Positions 23,347-34,991 are shown, numbered from the stretch's first letter. The stretch: DNA of 64,000 nucleotides from Amphritea sp. (GCF_016744155.1 NZ_JADGEW010000004.1:62001-126000); one strand, 5' to 3'. Notes: generated from the letters alone by a model not told the origin. A program made the numbers and translations.

Positions 23347-24285
23347 TTACTCTTGTTGCTGTAACAGTGCGTGAACTAGTTCTGTATTGGGTACATCAAT
23401 ACCTAACTGTTGTGCGCGCTTGATGACAGCACCGCTGATGCCATCTAATTCTAGTGGTCTGTTTTTCTCTTTATCTACTAACATCGAGGTTTTGATAGCG
23501 TCGAAGCTGCTAATCAGTTCAAACATCTCATCGATGTCTTGCTGATTTAGGTCGACATCATCAGCTTGTGATACGGCGGCCACTTCCTGCATCATCCGAT
23601 AGACTGTTTTGCCATAGGTAGGATGAGATGTCAGGCTGCGGGTATCAAGGCGAGTCAGGGCGGAAAGGGGATTAACGCCATTGTTGATGAGAAGCTTACG
23701 CCATAATTCATGGCGTATGTCGTTGCTGATTCGTGCAGGGATGCCCGCACCGTTAAATGCTTCGGCAAATAACGTCAGTGAAGCAGGGCTGAATATCTGT
23801 GTACTGCTGTGATTGGGCCAGCTACCGAAAACGACCTGAGCGGGCCCCGTAGCTTCTATTTTACCAGGTGCAATGATATGCCCGCCGATACGTACTGCGA
23901 GCCCGCCTATCGTGCGATAGCGTCCCAGAGCCTGTTCTATCATCGGCTCATTATCTACGCCATTCTGAAGAGATAAAACAGGCACTTCTGAGGAGGTTAG
24001 CCAAGACTCTAACTGGGATAAAATAGACGAAGTCGCGCCTGCTTTAAGGGTTAGCAGAATGAGGTCAAAATCAGCGCATTGATAGTCTTTCTTCAGGGCC
24101 TCAATATCGACAGCTTCAACCTGCGCATTGAAATTAAGATCCTGATGGCTGACGCGTAAGCCTTTCTGTTGCAAGGCTTGTAGATGTTCGCCACGAGCCA
24201 GGTAACAAACATGATGTCCCTGAAGTTGGAGTTTGGCGCCGTAGTAACAACCAATCCCACCGGCACCGATAAAAAGAAATCGCAT
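23347..24285 (-). CDS. panE: 2-dehydropantoate 2-reductase (ketopantoate reductase)
   Basis: NADPH-dependent reduction of ketopantoate to pantoate for coenzyme A synthesis, 312 aa. Rossmann motif FIGAGGIGCYYGAKLQ is at the N-terminus; LLTLKAGATSSI holds the family Lys near residue 81, and VLSLQNGVDNE the Asn-Gly turn. The C-terminal helical domain contains ELWRKLLINNGVNPLSAL with the catalytic Lys, and a conserved ELDGISGAVIKRAQQLGIDVPN. The PanE/ApbA family includes relatives with other 2-oxo acid substrates, so the exact substrate is likely rather than certain. Confidence 0.88.
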   Translation of the reverse strand: MRFLFIGAGGIGCYYGAKLQLQGHHVCYLARGEHLQALQQKGLRVSHQDLNFNAQVEAVDIEALKKDYQCADFDLILLTLKAGATSSILSQLESWLTSSEVPVLSLQNGVDNEPMIEQALGRYRTIGGLAVRIGGHIIAPGKIEATGPAQVVFGSWPNHSSTQIFSPASLTLFAEAFNGAGIPARISNDIRHELWRKLLINNGVNPLSALTRLDTRSLTSHPTYGKTVYRMMQEVAAVSQADDVDLNQQDIDEMFELISSFDAIKTSMLVDKEKNRPLELDGISGAVIKRAQQLGIDVPNTELVHALLQQQE

Positions 24286-24416
24286 AGTCTGCTACCTTTC
24301 AGATCACTTTTGGGCTGAGGATAGAACTATACCTGCAGAGAGGGTGATTTCCAGTCTGTAATTATCAACTTAGGTAAAAACTTGGAAGTTACCGGGGTTT
24401 TTAAGCCCCGGAATGA

Positions 24417-25892
24417 TTAACGGTTGCCAGAACGTTGGCTTGGTTTTGCGGTACTGTTAGTTCGACTACCGGAGCGTCCACCACGACTAGCTGGTTGCTG
24501 ACTGTTTCCAGAGGGCTTGGCGCCTGATGCAGCTCTTTGTGCAGGCTTAGCTTGTGCTTTCTGGCCTTGTGGGGCATTGCCACCGTTCGATTTCTGTTCC
24601 TGATTGCCACCAGAGGCGCGGTGGCGTTTGTTTTTGCCAGTGGGTTTATGGCCCCGGGCGACATCGGAGGAACGTTGTCCATCTTTATGCCCAGTGCTCT
24701 GTCTTTTAGGCTTATTAGGCTTGCGCTTACGGGTATTCAGACTTGATTCGGGTAGATTGTGTAACGGCTGGAATCCCAGTACCTCTTCACGTTCCAGTAT
24801 CTTACCAATCAGGTTCTCGATATCAGATAGCTGATCAAACTCATCAGCGCTGACCAACGATATCGCCTGACCAGTTGCACCAGCGCGGCCGGTACGACCA
24901 ATTCGGTGGACATAGTCTTCAGCAACATTTGGCAGGTCAAAGTTAACTACCTGAGGGAGCTGCTCAATGTCCAGTCCACGTGCTGCAATGTCAGTTGCAA
25001 CCAATACCTGCACTTTACCTTGCTTGAACTCTGCAAGGGCTTTGGTTCGTGCGCCCTGGCTCTTATTGCCATGGATGGCCGAGGCATTAATTTTTTCAGA
25101 GTCTAGATGCTTAACAAGTTGGTTCGCCCCTCGCTTGGTGCGGGTAAATACCAGTACCTGGTGCCACTGGTGTTCTTTAACCAGCTCAGTGAATAGGCGC
25201 GCTTTCTGTTTCTTATCAACCGGGCAGATCCACTGTTTCACGGAGGTTGCTGCTGCGTTACGCGGTGTAACGGATATCTCTACCGGATTGTTGACCAGGC
25301 CTTTTGCCAGAGTACGGATAGAGTCAGAAAAGGTAGCGGAGAACATCAGATTCTGGCGCTTCTGCGGCAGTAGGCTGATGACTCTTTTAATATCGTGGAT
25401 AAAGCCCATGTCCAGCATTCGGTCAGCTTCATCCAGAACCAGAACTTCAACTTTGTTAAATTTAACAGCGTTTTGGTTGTAGAGGTCCATTAGACGGCCA
25501 GGAGTAGCGATAAGAATATCGATACCTTTACGAAGCTGCATCATCTGCGGATTAATACTCACACCGCCAAAGACAGCGGTGGATCTCAACGGCAGGTGCT
25601 TACCGTAGTCGTGAACACTTTCAGCAACCTGAGCGGCCAATTCACGAGTGGGAGTGAGAATGAGTGCACGAATCTGATTGCCCTGGGCGCGTTCACCACG
25701 GCTAAGCAGCTCGAGAAGTGGCAGGGTAAAGCCCGCCGTTTTTCCGGTACCGGTCTGAGCTGCTGCCATCAGATCCTTGCCTTCCAGTACGGCAGGAATA
25801 GCCTGCGCCTGAATCGGAGAAGGGGTCTCGTAACCTTTATCGGTAATGGCATTGAGTATCGGTGCCGACAGGCCCAGCTCGGTAAATTTCAT
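24417..25892 (-). CDS. rhlE: DEAD-box RNA helicase, RhlE-like
   Basis: ATP-dependent RNA helicase of 491 aa. It shows the Q motif [14 protein letters not shown]...[10 protein letters not shown], Walker [37 protein letters not shown], and the C-terminal helicase motifs [18 protein letters not shown] and [10 protein letters not shown]. From about residue 385 the tail is a low-complexity basic run of Lys, Arg, Gln, Ser and Gly that fits RhlE. These proteins assist ribosome assembly and cold growth. A GC-rich hairpin (24392-24411) follows but lacks a clear T-run. Confidence 0.92.
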   Translation of the reverse strand: MKFTELGLSAPILNAITDKGYETPSPIQAQAIPAVLEGKDLMAAAQTGTGKTAGFTLPLLELLSRGERAQGNQIRALILTPTRELAAQVAESVHDYGKHLPLRSTAVFGGVSINPQMMQLRKGIDILIATPGRLMDLYNQNAVKFNKVEVLVLDEADRMLDMGFIHDIKRVISLLPQKRQNLMFSATFSDSIRTLAKGLVNNPVEISVTPRNAAATSVKQWICPVDKKQKARLFTELVKEHQWHQVLVFTRTKRGANQLVKHLDSEKINASAIHGNKSQGARTKALAEFKQGKVQVLVATDIAARGLDIEQLPQVVNFDLPNVAEDYVHRIGRTGRAGATGQAISLVSADEFDQLSDIENLIGKILEREEVLGFQPLHNLPESSLNTRKRKPNKPKRQSTGHKDGQRSSDVARGHKPTGKNKRHRASGGNQEQKSNGGNAPQGQKAQAKPAQRAASGAKPSGNSQQPASRGGRSGSRTNSTAKPSQRSGNR

Positions 25893-25968
25893 GCACTCTC
25901 TCTATAACTGAAGTGTCAAAATGACAGAAGCGCGAAGGATACAGGAAAGGCGGTCTAAATGGCAGTAT

Positions 25969-26817
25969 TTATGCCGTTTGCAGGGTGCAGCTGAGTTGCC
26001 AAACTTCTATGGAACCGCCGCTTAGGTTGGCGATTAGATTTGGTGCCATTTTGTTAAAATCATCACCTAGAATCTGAGTGGGTGAGATGGGAGTAATTTT
26101 CTTCGTAGGGGTGTCGGTGTTATTTTCTTTGCTCGTCTGCCGTTTGCGCCAGGCTAGTGCCTCTTCTGACCAGTGATCAGTATTGTCCAGGGTAAAGCCA
26201 CTCACTTCCAAAATTTCAGTTAACTCTCTCAGGGTTAGCAGGTGAGATTGATCAGCGGTACGCGCCCAAGGTACGGGGTAGCGCATTTGCTCCGGATTAG
26301 GGCCTTGAATTACTTCATGAAGCAAGAGAGTACTGTTTGTGTCCATAACCCTGCGACACTCGCGCAGACAGTCTTCTGTATCGGGTATATTCAGCAGACT
26401 GTGCTGAAAGATGATGCAATCGAAACTATTATCAGCAAAAGGGAGCTGTTGTGCATCACAGGTAACTATTCTAACGGAAATGTCTTTGCTGAACAGTTCG
26501 GTTATTGATCGGTTGAGCGTATTAAATCGGTGGGTGATATCAACTGTGGTTATTTCGATAGCAGATATTTCTGTGTTAAAGCGGTTAGAGATCAGGCGCA
26601 TCAGACCGCCAGTGCCGGAGCCAATCTCAAGAATCCTTTTTGGTTGTATCTTCTCCAGTTGTAGCAGCAGTTTCTCAGAGGCTTTGATGCCGCCAATATG
26701 GAGCTGGTCTATGGGAGCCAGTTGATAGATGGTAGGCCCTTCGGGGTAACGTTCGCGTAGTTGAGAGAGCAGTGTCTCTTCATTCATATGATCGCTATAG
26801 TGATGATCTATGCCCAT
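25969..26817 (-). CDS. Class I SAM-dependent methyltransferase
   Basis: A 282-residue soluble methyltransferase. ILEIGSGTGGLMRLI near residue 78 is the SAM-binding motif I, ISAIEITTVDI follows as motif II, and FDCIIFQHSLLNIPD is motif IV. The long N-terminal segment and the C-terminal tail beyond residue 200 are not diagnostic; it resembles sarcosine/dimethylglycine-type or quinone methyltransferases only loosely. It is single, between rhlE and the liu operon terminator, on the minus strand. Substrate unknown. Confidence 0.83.
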   Translation of the reverse strand: MGIDHHYSDHMNEETLLSQLRERYPEGPTIYQLAPIDQLHIGGIKASEKLLLQLEKIQPKRILEIGSGTGGLMRLISNRFNTEISAIEITTVDITHRFNTLNRSITELFSKDISVRIVTCDAQQLPFADNSFDCIIFQHSLLNIPDTEDCLRECRRVMDTNSTLLLHEVIQGPNPEQMRYPVPWARTADQSHLLTLRELTEILEVSGFTLDNTDHWSEEALAWRKRQTSKENNTDTPTKKITPISPTQILGDDFNKMAPNLIANLSGGSIEVWQLSCTLQTA

Positions 26818-26858
26818 CGTCTATCCCTGTTGTTATTTTACCGATTGCTTAATCTAAA

Positions 26859-26886
26859 ACGGGGGCTCCTGTTAGGGAGCCCCCGT
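26859..26886 (-). terminator. Intrinsic terminator at the end of the liu operon arm
   Basis: ACGGGGGCTCC and GGAGCCCCCGT form an 11-bp GC-rich stem. On the minus strand it is followed by TTTT, directly behind the acyl-CoA synthetase stop. Confidence 0.85.
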
Positions 26887-26911
26887 ATGTTCATCAGACA
26901 AAAAAGCAGTA

Positions 26912-28603
26912 TTAGATATCATCTAATCCCAGCTCTTTGATAGAGACTTCACGCATCTTGAATTTTTGGATCTTACCGGTAACTGTCATCGGGAACTCTT
27001 CCACGAATTTAAAGTAGCGCGGTACTTTAAAGTGCGTGATCTTGCCCTTACAGAAAGCCCGAAGCTGCTCTTCAGTCACGCTATCGGAATCACCATTGAG
27101 TTTAACCCAGGCAATCAGTTCTTCACCGAATTTTTTGTCCGGTACACCGGTAACCTGAACGTCGCTAATACCCGGGTGAGTGTATAGGAACTCTTCAATC
27201 TCTTTTGGATAGACGTTCTCACCACCACGGATAACCATATCTTTGATACGACCCACGATCTGGATATAACCTTCTTCATCCATGGTTGCCAGGTCTTCGG
27301 TATGCATCCAGCCGTTTACATCGATAGAGCCTTTGGTGCCCTCTTCGTTGTTCCAGTATTTCAGCATGACGCTGTAACCACGGGTACAAAGCTCGCCAAT
27401 CTCACCGCGGGCAACAGTTCGTCCTGTTGCTGCGTTGACGATCTTAGTTTCCAGATGCGGCTGAGTACGGCCAACAGTAGTTACTCGTTTCTCGAACGGA
27501 TCGTCGGCTGCAGTTTGAGTCGAAACCGGGCTGGTTTCAGTCATGCCATAGGCGATCTGAACCTCTTGCATATTCATCTTTGTGTTTACCGCTTTCATCA
27601 CCTCAGCAGGGCAAATGGCACCTGCCATGATGCCGGTGCGCAAGGAAGACAGATCATAATTATCAAAATCAGGATCTTCCAGCTCGGCGATAAACATCGT
27701 CGGAACGCCATATAACGCAGTGGCTTTCTCTTTCTGAATCGCTTCCAGTACTGATTTAGGATCGAAACCATCAGTCGGATAGATCATGGCTGCACCATGC
27801 GTCATGCAACCCAAGTTACCCATAACCATGCCAAAGCAGTGGTAGAGTGGTACTGGAATGACCAGGCGGTCTTTATCGGTTAAGTTCTGACTTTCGCCAA
27901 CAAAATAGCCGTTGTTAAGAATGTTATGGTGACTTAGGGTTGCTCCTTTAGGGAAGCCGGTGGTACCCGAAGTGTATTGAATGTTGATAGCATCATCGAA
28001 CTGCAGCTTTGCCTGAGTTGCTTCGACTTCTGAGAGCTCTACCTTGCTAGCCTCTTCGACGAAGTCGTTCCAGCGCCACATACCTGGGTGCTGTTCTTCC
28101 GAAAGGTTAATAATGCATTCCAATGTTTTCAGCTTTTCAGATTTAAGCTGGCCTTTTTCGCAGCTATTCAGCTCTGGCGCAAGTTCCAGCAGCATCTGAG
28201 TGTAATTGGAATGTTTAAAGCTGTCCGCAGTTACCAGGAACTTAGTGCCTGACTGGTTCATGGAATATTCCAGCTCGTGCAGTCGGTATGCGGGGTTGAT
28301 ATTCACCAGAATGGCGCCAACTTTAGCCGTGGCGAACTGGGTGACGGTCCATTGTGCGCAATTTGGTGACCACATGCCTACCCGGTCACCGGCTTTAACG
28401 CCGACAGCTAGAAGGGCGCGGGCACACTGTTCTACTTGCTGGCGCAGGTCATCGTAGGTCCAACGAATATCCTGAAAATGTACAATCAATGCATCGTTGT
28501 CAGGGTAGGTGGCACAGATTTCATCGAACTTATCGCCGATGGTCATGCCTAGTAGCGGTTTATTACTGGTACCGCTTGTATAACTGGGTTTTGCATTACT
28601 CAT
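26912..28603 (-). CDS. AMP-dependent acyl-CoA synthetase
   Basis: ATP-dependent fatty acyl-CoA ligase, 563 aa, cytoplasmic or membrane-associated. The AMP-binding signature [20 protein letters not shown] is near residue 205, [10 protein letters not shown] near 370, [11 protein letters not shown] and TGDLA-type [12 protein letters not shown] near 440, and the C-terminal [10 protein letters not shown] with the adenylation Lys near 543. The best family match is medium-chain or methyl-branched acyl-CoA synthetases. It is the last gene of the liu block on this strand and could activate isovalerate, methyl-branched or medium-chain acids. Chain specificity is inference. Confidence 0.88.
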   Translation of the reverse strand: MSNAKPSYTSGTSNKPLLGMTIGDKFDEICATYPDNDALIVHFQDIRWTYDDLRQQVEQCARALLAVGVKAGDRVGMWSPNCAQWTVTQFATAKVGAILVNINPAYRLHELEYSMNQSGTKFLVTADSFKHSNYTQMLLELAPELNSCEKGQLKSEKLKTLECIINLSEEQHPGMWRWNDFVEEASKVELSEVEATQAKLQFDDAINIQYTSGTTGFPKGATLSHHNILNNGYFVGESQNLTDKDRLVIPVPLYHCFGMVMGNLGCMTHGAAMIYPTDGFDPKSVLEAIQKEKATALYGVPTMFIAELEDPDFDNYDLSSLRTGIMAGAICPAEVMKAVNTKMNMQEVQIAYGMTETSPVSTQTAADDPFEKRVTTVGRTQPHLETKIVNAATGRTVARGEIGELCTRGYSVMLKYWNNEEGTKGSIDVNGWMHTEDLATMDEEGYIQIVGRIKDMVIRGGENVYPKEIEEFLYTHPGISDVQVTGVPDKKFGEELIAWVKLNGDSDSVTEEQLRAFCKGKITHFKVPRYFKFVEEFPMTVTGKIQKFKMREVSIKELGLDDI

Positions 28604-28703
28604 TGCTATATCCCTTCCTTATTCTTATCAGCGGAGAGCTTTATTGTCCTGTCTGACAGTTCGAACACCTGGGCTCTCGCTTTAATTAAGATAGTTAATT
28701 CGG

Positions 28704-29282
28704 TTAACGCGCCTGTGCGTGATACTCAGGGTTGGGCTGCATATCTACCGCACTGGCAACTCGGTTCGTCATATTGTAAAAACCGGCTACGTTGGCGATA
28801 TCCCAGATGTCCTGATCGGAGAAGCCGGCATCACGTAGTGCCTGACGGTCTTCCTCTTCAATTGAATCTGCGGCAACGGTCATCTTTACGGCAAAATCGA
28901 GCATTGAGCGATGTCGCTGAGACAGCTCTGCAGCCCGATAATTAATCGCCATCAGTTCGCCCAGAGCAGGGTCTTCAGAATAAGTACGAACCGCAGCGCC
29001 GTGGGCGACGATGCAGTAGAAGCAGTGATTCTGTGAGGACACGGCAACAGCGATCATCTCGCGTTCCAGTGTCGTCAGATTGCCTTCGCCGAACATAAGC
29101 TCATTATAAAACTTAGAGAATACGTCTAATTGAGCTGCGTTCTGGCTGTAGGCGGTCAGTACATTAGGTACCATGCCCAGCTTTTCATCGCAGACTTCGA
29201 AATATTTTTTGAACTCCGGCGATAGTTCATCGCGCGCCGGGTATTTCAGATCTAACGCGGTAACATGATCCGGTTGAGACAT
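28704..29282 (-). CDS. AhpD/carboxymuconolactone decarboxylase-like (peroxidase-related) protein
   Basis: A 192-residue all-helical protein. EREMIAVAVSSQNHCFYCIVAHGAA near residues 73-97 carries the CxxC followed by His that forms the AhpD proton-relay site, so a thiol peroxidase or disulfide activity is likely. The rest is typical of the uncharacterised peroxidase-related family (DUF/CMD domain). GGAG precedes the ATG. It sits among leucine-degradation genes, between HMG-CoA lyase and the acyl-CoA synthetase, and its part there is unknown. Confidence 0.82.
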   Translation of the reverse strand: MSQPDHVTALDLKYPARDELSPEFKKYFEVCDEKLGMVPNVLTAYSQNAAQLDVFSKFYNELMFGEGNLTTLEREMIAVAVSSQNHCFYCIVAHGAAVRTYSEDPALGELMAINYRAAELSQRHRSMLDFAVKMTVAADSIEEEDRQALRDAGFSDQDIWDIANVAGFYNMTNRVASAVDMQPNPEYHAQAR

Positions 29283-29407
29283 CGTATTACTCCGTATTAT
29301 TGTTATGTCAGAGCGGTTTTAATATCGCTATATTAGGGTAAACCCTCATCTGATTTCAAGCGTTCAGATCAAGGCTTCCCCTTTTGCTGCTGGCTTAGCT
29401 GCGGCTC

Positions 29408-30310
29408 TTATTTACACCCTAGCGCCAGTGCTACTTTTGAACCACTGCTACGGCCAAGTTGAGCGGTGATCCAATGACCGGTTTGTGCCAGTTTCTGTAG
29501 ATCAACGCCGGTCTCAATACCTAATCCGTTAAGCATGTAGAGCACGTCTTCGGTCGCCACATTACCGGAAGCACCTTTAGCGTAAGGGCAGCCTCCAAGT
29601 CCTGCGACAGAAGCATCGATTACCGCAACACCTTCTTCAACAACAGCATACAGGTTGGCCAGGGCCTGACCGTAAGTGTCATGGAAGTGTGCTGCCAGGT
29701 TTGCAACAGGTACTTGTTTGGCTACCGCTTCGAGCATTCGTTTTGCTTTCAGCGGTGTACCAGCACCGATAGTGTCACCCAAGGATATTTCGTAGCAGCC
29801 CATGTCCATGAGGTCACGGCTTACCGCAGCAACCTGTGCAGGATCGATATCGCCATCATAAGGGCAGCCCATCACGGTGGAGACATAGCCCCGCACCCGG
29901 ATGTTGTGCTCTTTAGCCATTTCAATCACTGGTGCGAAGCGCTCCAGGCTTTCCTTAATAGAACAATTGATGTTCTTTTGGGTGAAAGCTTCAGATGCTG
30001 CACCAAATACGGCTACCTCATCCACGCCGGCAGCAATTGCGCCTTCCAGCCCTTTTAAGTTAGGCGTCAGTGCTGAATAGGTAATACCTGATTTGCGGGT
30101 GATGCCAGCCATAACGGCACTGGCATCGCCCATCTGAGGTACCCACTTAGGCGAGACAAAACTGGCCGCTTCGATATGCGTCAGGCCGGTATCGCTAAGT
30201 TGGTTGATAAGTTCAACCTTAATAGCGGTGTCGATTACCGGTCCTGATTCATTCTGGAGACCATCGCGGGCCCCCATTTCGAATAAGCGAACATGCTTAG
30301 GAAAAGCCAT
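29408..30310 (-). CDS. liuE: Hydroxymethylglutaryl-CoA lyase
   Basis: Cleaves HMG-CoA to acetyl-CoA and acetoacetate, the last step of leucine degradation. 300 aa, a TIM-barrel of the HMGL/DRE family: [10 protein letters not shown] at the N-terminus (substrate- and metal-binding Arg-Asp), [12 protein letters not shown] with metal-ligand histidines near residue 205, and [21 protein letters not shown] near residue 245 with the catalytic Cys. The stop of the preceding MCC alpha subunit gene is two bases away, and GGAGG precedes the ATG. Minus-strand liu operon. Confidence 0.95.
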   Translation of the reverse strand: MAFPKHVRLFEMGARDGLQNESGPVIDTAIKVELINQLSDTGLTHIEAASFVSPKWVPQMGDASAVMAGITRKSGITYSALTPNLKGLEGAIAAGVDEVAVFGAASEAFTQKNINCSIKESLERFAPVIEMAKEHNIRVRGYVSTVMGCPYDGDIDPAQVAAVSRDLMDMGCYEISLGDTIGAGTPLKAKRMLEAVAKQVPVANLAAHFHDTYGQALANLYAVVEEGVAVIDASVAGLGGCPYAKGASGNVATEDVLYMLNGLGIETGVDLQKLAQTGHWITAQLGRSSGSKVALALGCK

Positions 30311-30312
30311 GC

Positions 30313-32298
30313 TTAGTCCTCCGCAGCGTTTAGCGAAATAAGCTCAGCGCCATCTTCAACCAGATCACCTTCAGCGAAGTAGACTTCAGCCACAGTACCG
30401 TCATGCGGTGCCTTCAGGCTGTGCTCCATCTTCATCGCTTCCATGATTACTACGGTTTCGCCTTTTTTAACTTCCTGACCAGCTTCAACCAGTACCGCAA
30501 CAACGGCGCCGTTCATTGGTGCAGTCAGGCTGTTATCACCGGCGCTATCGTCGGTAATGAAGCTTTCACGGTGCTGTTCGCAGATAAACTGTTCGCCTTC
30601 ATGGAACAAGGTCAGGTCGTCACCATCATTAAACAGATGCACACTAAGGCGGTGACCGTTGATGATTACATCAAGTTTGTCATCGTTGAGCTGTGCAGAT
30701 ACCAGATAGCTAGCATCGCCAACCTGTATCTGGTACTGACCGTTCTGCTCGACAATGCTCAGGTCATACTCAGCTTCGTTATGAATTAGCTTGAGTGGGC
30801 GGGCATACTCAGAGTTAACGCGCCAGCTGTTCTGGTGACCAAAAGGTGAGTACGCATCATCCGGATTCGTCGCTTGTTGTTTGGTCTTTTCGCCGAAGAA
30901 GCAGGCGGCCATTACCAAGCAATACTGAACATCCAGGTTGCTGGCAGGGAACAGCAGTTTTTCATGCTTCTCGATAAAGCCGGTATCCAGATCCAGTGCT
31001 TTGAATGGAGCGCTACCAGCCAGGTTACGTAGGAATCGCAGGTTAGTTTTAAGGCCGCTGATGCGGTATTCCTCAAGTGCCTTTTCCATTCGCGCGATAG
31101 CACGGTCACGGTCATCATCCCAGACAATCAGCTTAGCGATCATTGGGTCGTAAAATACGCTGACTTCGTCACCTTCTACTACGCCGGTATCAACCCGCAC
31201 GTGCTGGCTTTCTTCCGGAGTACGCAGGTAGTGCAGGGTACCGGTAGCTGGGAGGAACTCATTATCCGGATCTTCGGCATAAATACGGGCTTCCAGAGCG
31301 TGACCGTGGACACGGACCTCATCCTGCTGCTGTGGCAGTGGTTCACCACTGGCGATACGTAGCTGCCATTCCACCAAATCTTGTCCGGTGATCAGTTCGG
31401 TAACGGGGTGCTCTACCTGTAGACGGGTGTTCATCTCCATGAAGTAGAAAGAACCATCCACGTCATACAGAAACTCGACCGTACCGGCACCGACGTAGTC
31501 AATTGCCTGGGCCGCACGAACGGCCGCGTCACCCATAGCTTTACGGGTTTCGTCAGAAAGGTTTGGAGCAGGTGCTTCTTCAATAACTTTCTGGTGACGA
31601 CGCTGTACCGAGCAGTCACGTTCCGCCAGATAGACGCCGTTGCCCTGCTTATCGCAGAACACCTGAATCTCTACGTGACGTGGTTGAGTCAAGTAGCGCT
31701 CAATCAGCATATCGGAGTTACCAAAAGCCTTTTTTGACTCACGGCAAGCCGAAGTCAGGGCTTCATCGAACTCATCGATAGAGTTAACCACCCGCATGCC
31801 TTTACCACCGCCACCGGCAACCGCTTTTAGCAGTTGTGGGAAGCCACACTTGACTGATTCTTCTTTCAGTACAGCATGGGTCTGGTCATCACCGTGATAA
31901 CCCGGTACTAAAGGTACTGATGCGTGGGACATAATCTCTTTTGCAGCAGACTTTGAACCCATCGCCTCGATAGCGCCGGTTGGTGGTCCGATAAACTCAA
32001 TGCCGTTATCAGCACAAGCTTGAGCGAATTGAGCATTTTCAGACAGGAAACCATAGCCTGGGTGAACAGCCTGAGCGCCGGATTGTTTGGCAATCTCAAG
32101 AATTTTGTCAGCCCGAAGGTAACTTTCACTGCTGGGCGCTGGTCCTAACAGAAAGGCTTCGTCAGCCATCGCAACATGACGTGCGTTACGGTCTGCTTCA
32201 GAATAGACAGCAACACAGCGGATACCCATGCGGTGTGCGGTCTGAATAACACGGCAAGCGATCTCGCCGCGGTTAGCTATAAGAATTTTACTAAACAT
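30313..32298 (-). CDS. liuD: 3-methylcrotonyl-CoA carboxylase alpha (biotin) subunit
   Basis: Biotin-dependent carboxylase subunit, 661 aa, that carboxylates biotin and carries it to the beta subunit. Order: biotin carboxylase N-domain ([23 protein letters not shown]), ATP-grasp ([10 protein letters not shown] and [13 protein letters not shown] linkers), the C-domain with [12 protein letters not shown], and the C-terminal biotinyl domain with [12 protein letters not shown] near residue 625, Lys being the biotin site. The start at 32298 is behind GGAG. It pairs with the beta subunit two genes upstream. Confidence 0.95.
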   Translation of the reverse strand: MFSKILIANRGEIACRVIQTAHRMGIRCVAVYSEADRNARHVAMADEAFLLGPAPSSESYLRADKILEIAKQSGAQAVHPGYGFLSENAQFAQACADNGIEFIGPPTGAIEAMGSKSAAKEIMSHASVPLVPGYHGDDQTHAVLKEESVKCGFPQLLKAVAGGGGKGMRVVNSIDEFDEALTSACRESKKAFGNSDMLIERYLTQPRHVEIQVFCDKQGNGVYLAERDCSVQRRHQKVIEEAPAPNLSDETRKAMGDAAVRAAQAIDYVGAGTVEFLYDVDGSFYFMEMNTRLQVEHPVTELITGQDLVEWQLRIASGEPLPQQQDEVRVHGHALEARIYAEDPDNEFLPATGTLHYLRTPEESQHVRVDTGVVEGDEVSVFYDPMIAKLIVWDDDRDRAIARMEKALEEYRISGLKTNLRFLRNLAGSAPFKALDLDTGFIEKHEKLLFPASNLDVQYCLVMAACFFGEKTKQQATNPDDAYSPFGHQNSWRVNSEYARPLKLIHNEAEYDLSIVEQNGQYQIQVGDASYLVSAQLNDDKLDVIINGHRLSVHLFNDGDDLTLFHEGEQFICEQHRESFITDDSAGDNSLTAPMNGAVVAVLVEAGQEVKKGETVVIMEAMKMEHSLKAPHDGTVAEVYFAEGDLVEDGAELISLNAAED

Positions 32299-32303
32299 GC
32301 CGC

Positions 32304-33110
32304 TTACTCCTGGATCCAGTTCGGTTTACGCTTTTGCAGGAAAGATCCTAGTCCTTCCTGTCCTTCGCCGCTGACACGGATGTCTGCAATGCGACGGGCG
32401 GTATCATCGATCACTTCTTTCGTGATCTCCTTCTGGCTGACTGCGAAGATCAGATCTTTTGCAGCTTTCATTGCCTGAGGGCTGTTTTTACGCAAGGTAG
32501 CGATAAAACGGTCACAGGCTTCATCCAGTTGTTCCACGCTTTCTACTACTTCATGTACCAGACCAAATTCTTGTGCCGTACGGGCATTAAAGAGTTCAGC
32601 GGTGACAAAGTAGCGACGTGACTGTCGTTCGCCAATAGCACGAACAACGTAAGGGCTGATAACCGCAGGGATTAAGCCAATCTTCACTTCAGACAGACAG
32701 AAGCCACTGCTTTCAGCTGCGATAACAATATCGCAACAGGCTGCGAGACCGACGGCACCACCATAGGCGGCACCTTGAACCAGCGCGATAGTCGGCTTGG
32801 AGTGGTCATTTAGAACTTCCATCAGGCGAGCCAGACGACCCGCATCTACCATATTCTCTTCATGACTGTTCTGAGCCATGCGTTTCATCCAGGCCAGGTC
32901 GGCGCCAGCAGAGAAGTTTTTACCGCGGGAGCGTAGAACCAATACCCGGACTTCAGGGTCTTCGTTAGTGGCTTCCAGGTTGGCAATCAGCTGCTCAATT
33001 ACATCGTCATCAAAAGCATTGTGCACTTCTGGACGATTGATGATTAGCTGGGCGACACCGTTACTGCTTTTTTCCAGCAGCACCAGTTGATTATTTGAAT
33101 CAGTATTCAT
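32304..33110 (-). CDS. liuC: Methylglutaconyl-CoA hydratase
   Basis: Enoyl-CoA hydratase/isomerase-fold enzyme, 268 aa. It turns 3-methylglutaconyl-CoA into HMG-CoA. KNFSAGADLAWMKRM near residue 68 holds the oxyanion-hole turn, LVQGAAYGGAVGLAACCDIVIA near 110 the second, and EVKIGLIPAVISPYV near 140 the catalytic Glu. The position between the MCC subunit genes is diagnostic: the fold alone would not set the substrate. GGAGGG precedes the ATG. Confidence 0.93.
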   Translation of the reverse strand: MNTDSNNQLVLLEKSSNGVAQLIINRPEVHNAFDDDVIEQLIANLEATNEDPEVRVLVLRSRGKNFSAGADLAWMKRMAQNSHEENMVDAGRLARLMEVLNDHSKPTIALVQGAAYGGAVGLAACCDIVIAAESSGFCLSEVKIGLIPAVISPYVVRAIGERQSRRYFVTAELFNARTAQEFGLVHEVVESVEQLDEACDRFIATLRKNSPQAMKAAKDLIFAVSQKEITKEVIDDTARRIADIRVSGEGQEGLGSFLQKRKPNWIQE

Positions 33111-33124
33111 AGTCAGGCCCTCCG

Positions 33125-34732
33125 TTACATGCGGAATACGCCGAAACGGGTTTCACCCACCGGCTTATTCAATGCTGCGGAAAGGCTCATGCCGATAACA
33201 TCACGAGTCTGAGTCGGGTCTATTACGCCATCATCCCAAAGACGGGCTGAAGCATAGTAAGGGTGACCTTGATGCTCATAGGTATCGATGATTGGCTGTT
33301 TGAATTCAGCTTCTTCATCCGTAGACCACTCTTCACCGACGCGATCCATGTTGTCACGCTTAACGGTTGCCAGCACACCGGCAGCCTGTTCGCCACCCAT
33401 TACTGAGATACGGGCATTTGGCCACATGAACATCATGTTAGGGCTGTAAGCGCGACCACACATACCGTAGTTACCGGCACCGAAGCTGCCGCCAATAAGA
33501 ACTGTAAATTTAGGTACATCGGCACAGGCAACCGCCGTAACCATCTTGGCGCCATGCTTGGCAATACCTTCCGACTCGTACTTTTGGCCGACCATAAAGC
33601 CGGTGATATTCTGTAGGAATAGTAGTGGGATCTTGCGCTGACAGCACAGTTCGATAAAGTGTGCGCCTTTCTGAGCGGACTCGCCGAACAGGATGCCGTT
33701 GTTAGCGACGATGCCAACTGGATAGCCGTGGATATGTGCAAAACCAGTTACCAGAGTCGTACCGTATAGTTTTTTGAATTCATCAAATTCAGAACCGTCG
33801 ACAATACGCGCAATAACTTCACGTACATCATAAGGTTTTCTAAGGTCGGTACCGACAATGCCGTATAGATCGTCAGCCGGGTAGAGCGGTGCTTTAGTTG
33901 GCTGAGTCTTGATATTAATATCTTTACGACGATTGAGATTGGCCACACAGGTGCGGGCAATTTCCAGTGCGTGATGGTCGTTCTCAGCATAGTGATCGGC
34001 TACGCCGGATACTTTACAGTGAACATCTGCACCGCCCAAGTCTTCAGCACTAACAACTTCACCCGTTGCCGCTTTAACCAGCGGAGGACCAGCCAGGAAG
34101 ATAGTACCCTGTTCACGAACAATAATAGACTCGTCTGCCATGGCCGGTACATATGCACCACCTGCAGTACAGAGACCCATTACAACAGCGATCTGTGGAA
34201 TCCCTTTAGACGACATACGTGCCTGGTTGTAGAAAATGCGGCCGAAGTGATCCCGGTCTGGGAATACATCGTCCTGCTGGGGTAGGTTAGCACCACCAGA
34301 ATCAACCAGGTAGATACAAGGCAGGTGGTTTTGCTCAGCGATCTCTTGTGCACGCAGGTGCTTTTTAACAGTCAGTGGAAAGTAAGTTCCACCTTTAACT
34401 GTCGCGTCGTTTGCAATGATCATGCATTCCTGACCACTAACCCGGCCAATACCGGTAATGATACCTGCTGCTGGAATATCGTCATCGTAGACGCCATAAG
34501 CGGCCAGCTGTGATAGTTCAAGCAAAGGTGAGCCTTCATCAAGAAGGGTATTGACACGTTCGCGGGGAAGTAACTTGCCGCGTGATAAGTGGCGTTCCTG
34601 ATACTTGGCGCCGCCACCCTGATGAATTTGTGACGTTTTTTCCCGAAGGTCGGTTACCACTTCTGCCATTGAATCATAGTTGGCGCGGAAATCTTCAGCA
34701 CGGGAATTGATTTTAGAATTTATAGTAGCCAT
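33125..34732 (-). CDS. liuB: 3-methylcrotonyl-CoA carboxylase beta (carboxyltransferase) subunit
   Basis: Carboxyltransferase subunit of methylcrotonyl-CoA carboxylase, 535 aa. [25 protein letters not shown] is near the N-terminus, [21 protein letters not shown] and [18 protein letters not shown] in the first crotonase-like domain, and [20 protein letters not shown] and [18 protein letters not shown] in the second. The start is ATG at 34732, with GAGAGGA eight bases upstream; a TTG one codon earlier is less likely. It heads the liuBCDE run. Confidence 0.95.
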   Translation of the reverse strand: MATINSKINSRAEDFRANYDSMAEVVTDLREKTSQIHQGGGAKYQERHLSRGKLLPRERVNTLLDEGSPLLELSQLAAYGVYDDDIPAAGIITGIGRVSGQECMIIANDATVKGGTYFPLTVKKHLRAQEIAEQNHLPCIYLVDSGGANLPQQDDVFPDRDHFGRIFYNQARMSSKGIPQIAVVMGLCTAGGAYVPAMADESIIVREQGTIFLAGPPLVKAATGEVVSAEDLGGADVHCKVSGVADHYAENDHHALEIARTCVANLNRRKDINIKTQPTKAPLYPADDLYGIVGTDLRKPYDVREVIARIVDGSEFDEFKKLYGTTLVTGFAHIHGYPVGIVANNGILFGESAQKGAHFIELCCQRKIPLLFLQNITGFMVGQKYESEGIAKHGAKMVTAVACADVPKFTVLIGGSFGAGNYGMCGRAYSPNMMFMWPNARISVMGGEQAAGVLATVKRDNMDRVGEEWSTDEEAEFKQPIIDTYEHQGHPYYASARLWDDGVIDPTQTRDVIGMSLSAALNKPVGETRFGVFRM

Positions 34733-34908
34733 CAATTGTCCTCTCGGAGTTGTGCAATAACCGTTGCGCTGAGGTATAGGGCGGTGAAAAGTCGGATATA
34801 TGAACTTACAGCTGTAAATTCCTATTATTCGTTTTCGACTACCTTTTTAACCTGGGCTCATATAGTTATTACTCAATTCCTTTCTTATTGTTCTGTTGTC
34901 AGTGTGAA

Positions 34909-34948
34909 AAAGAAGGGGGGGCTTCTTTTATGAAGAGAAAGCTCCCCC
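34909..34948 (-). terminator. Hairpin between liuA and liuB, likely partial terminator
   Basis: Read on the minus strand, AAGGGGGAGCTTTC and a pairing GAAGCCCCCCCTT lie on either side of a short A/T loop, followed by CTTTTT. It lies 43 bases after the liuA stop and before liuB. The pairing is imperfect. It could cut liuA messages off from liuBCDE. Confidence 0.5.
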
Positions 34949-34991
34949 TTTAAACCTTCTTGCGAAGGTGTCCACTTACTTAAAAACAGTC

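Noticed and set aside
24392..24411. GC-rich hairpin after rhlE as a terminator
   Set aside because: CCGGGG/CCCCGG stem is present, but the following minus-strand sequence lacks a contiguous U-run, so I did not list it as a terminator.
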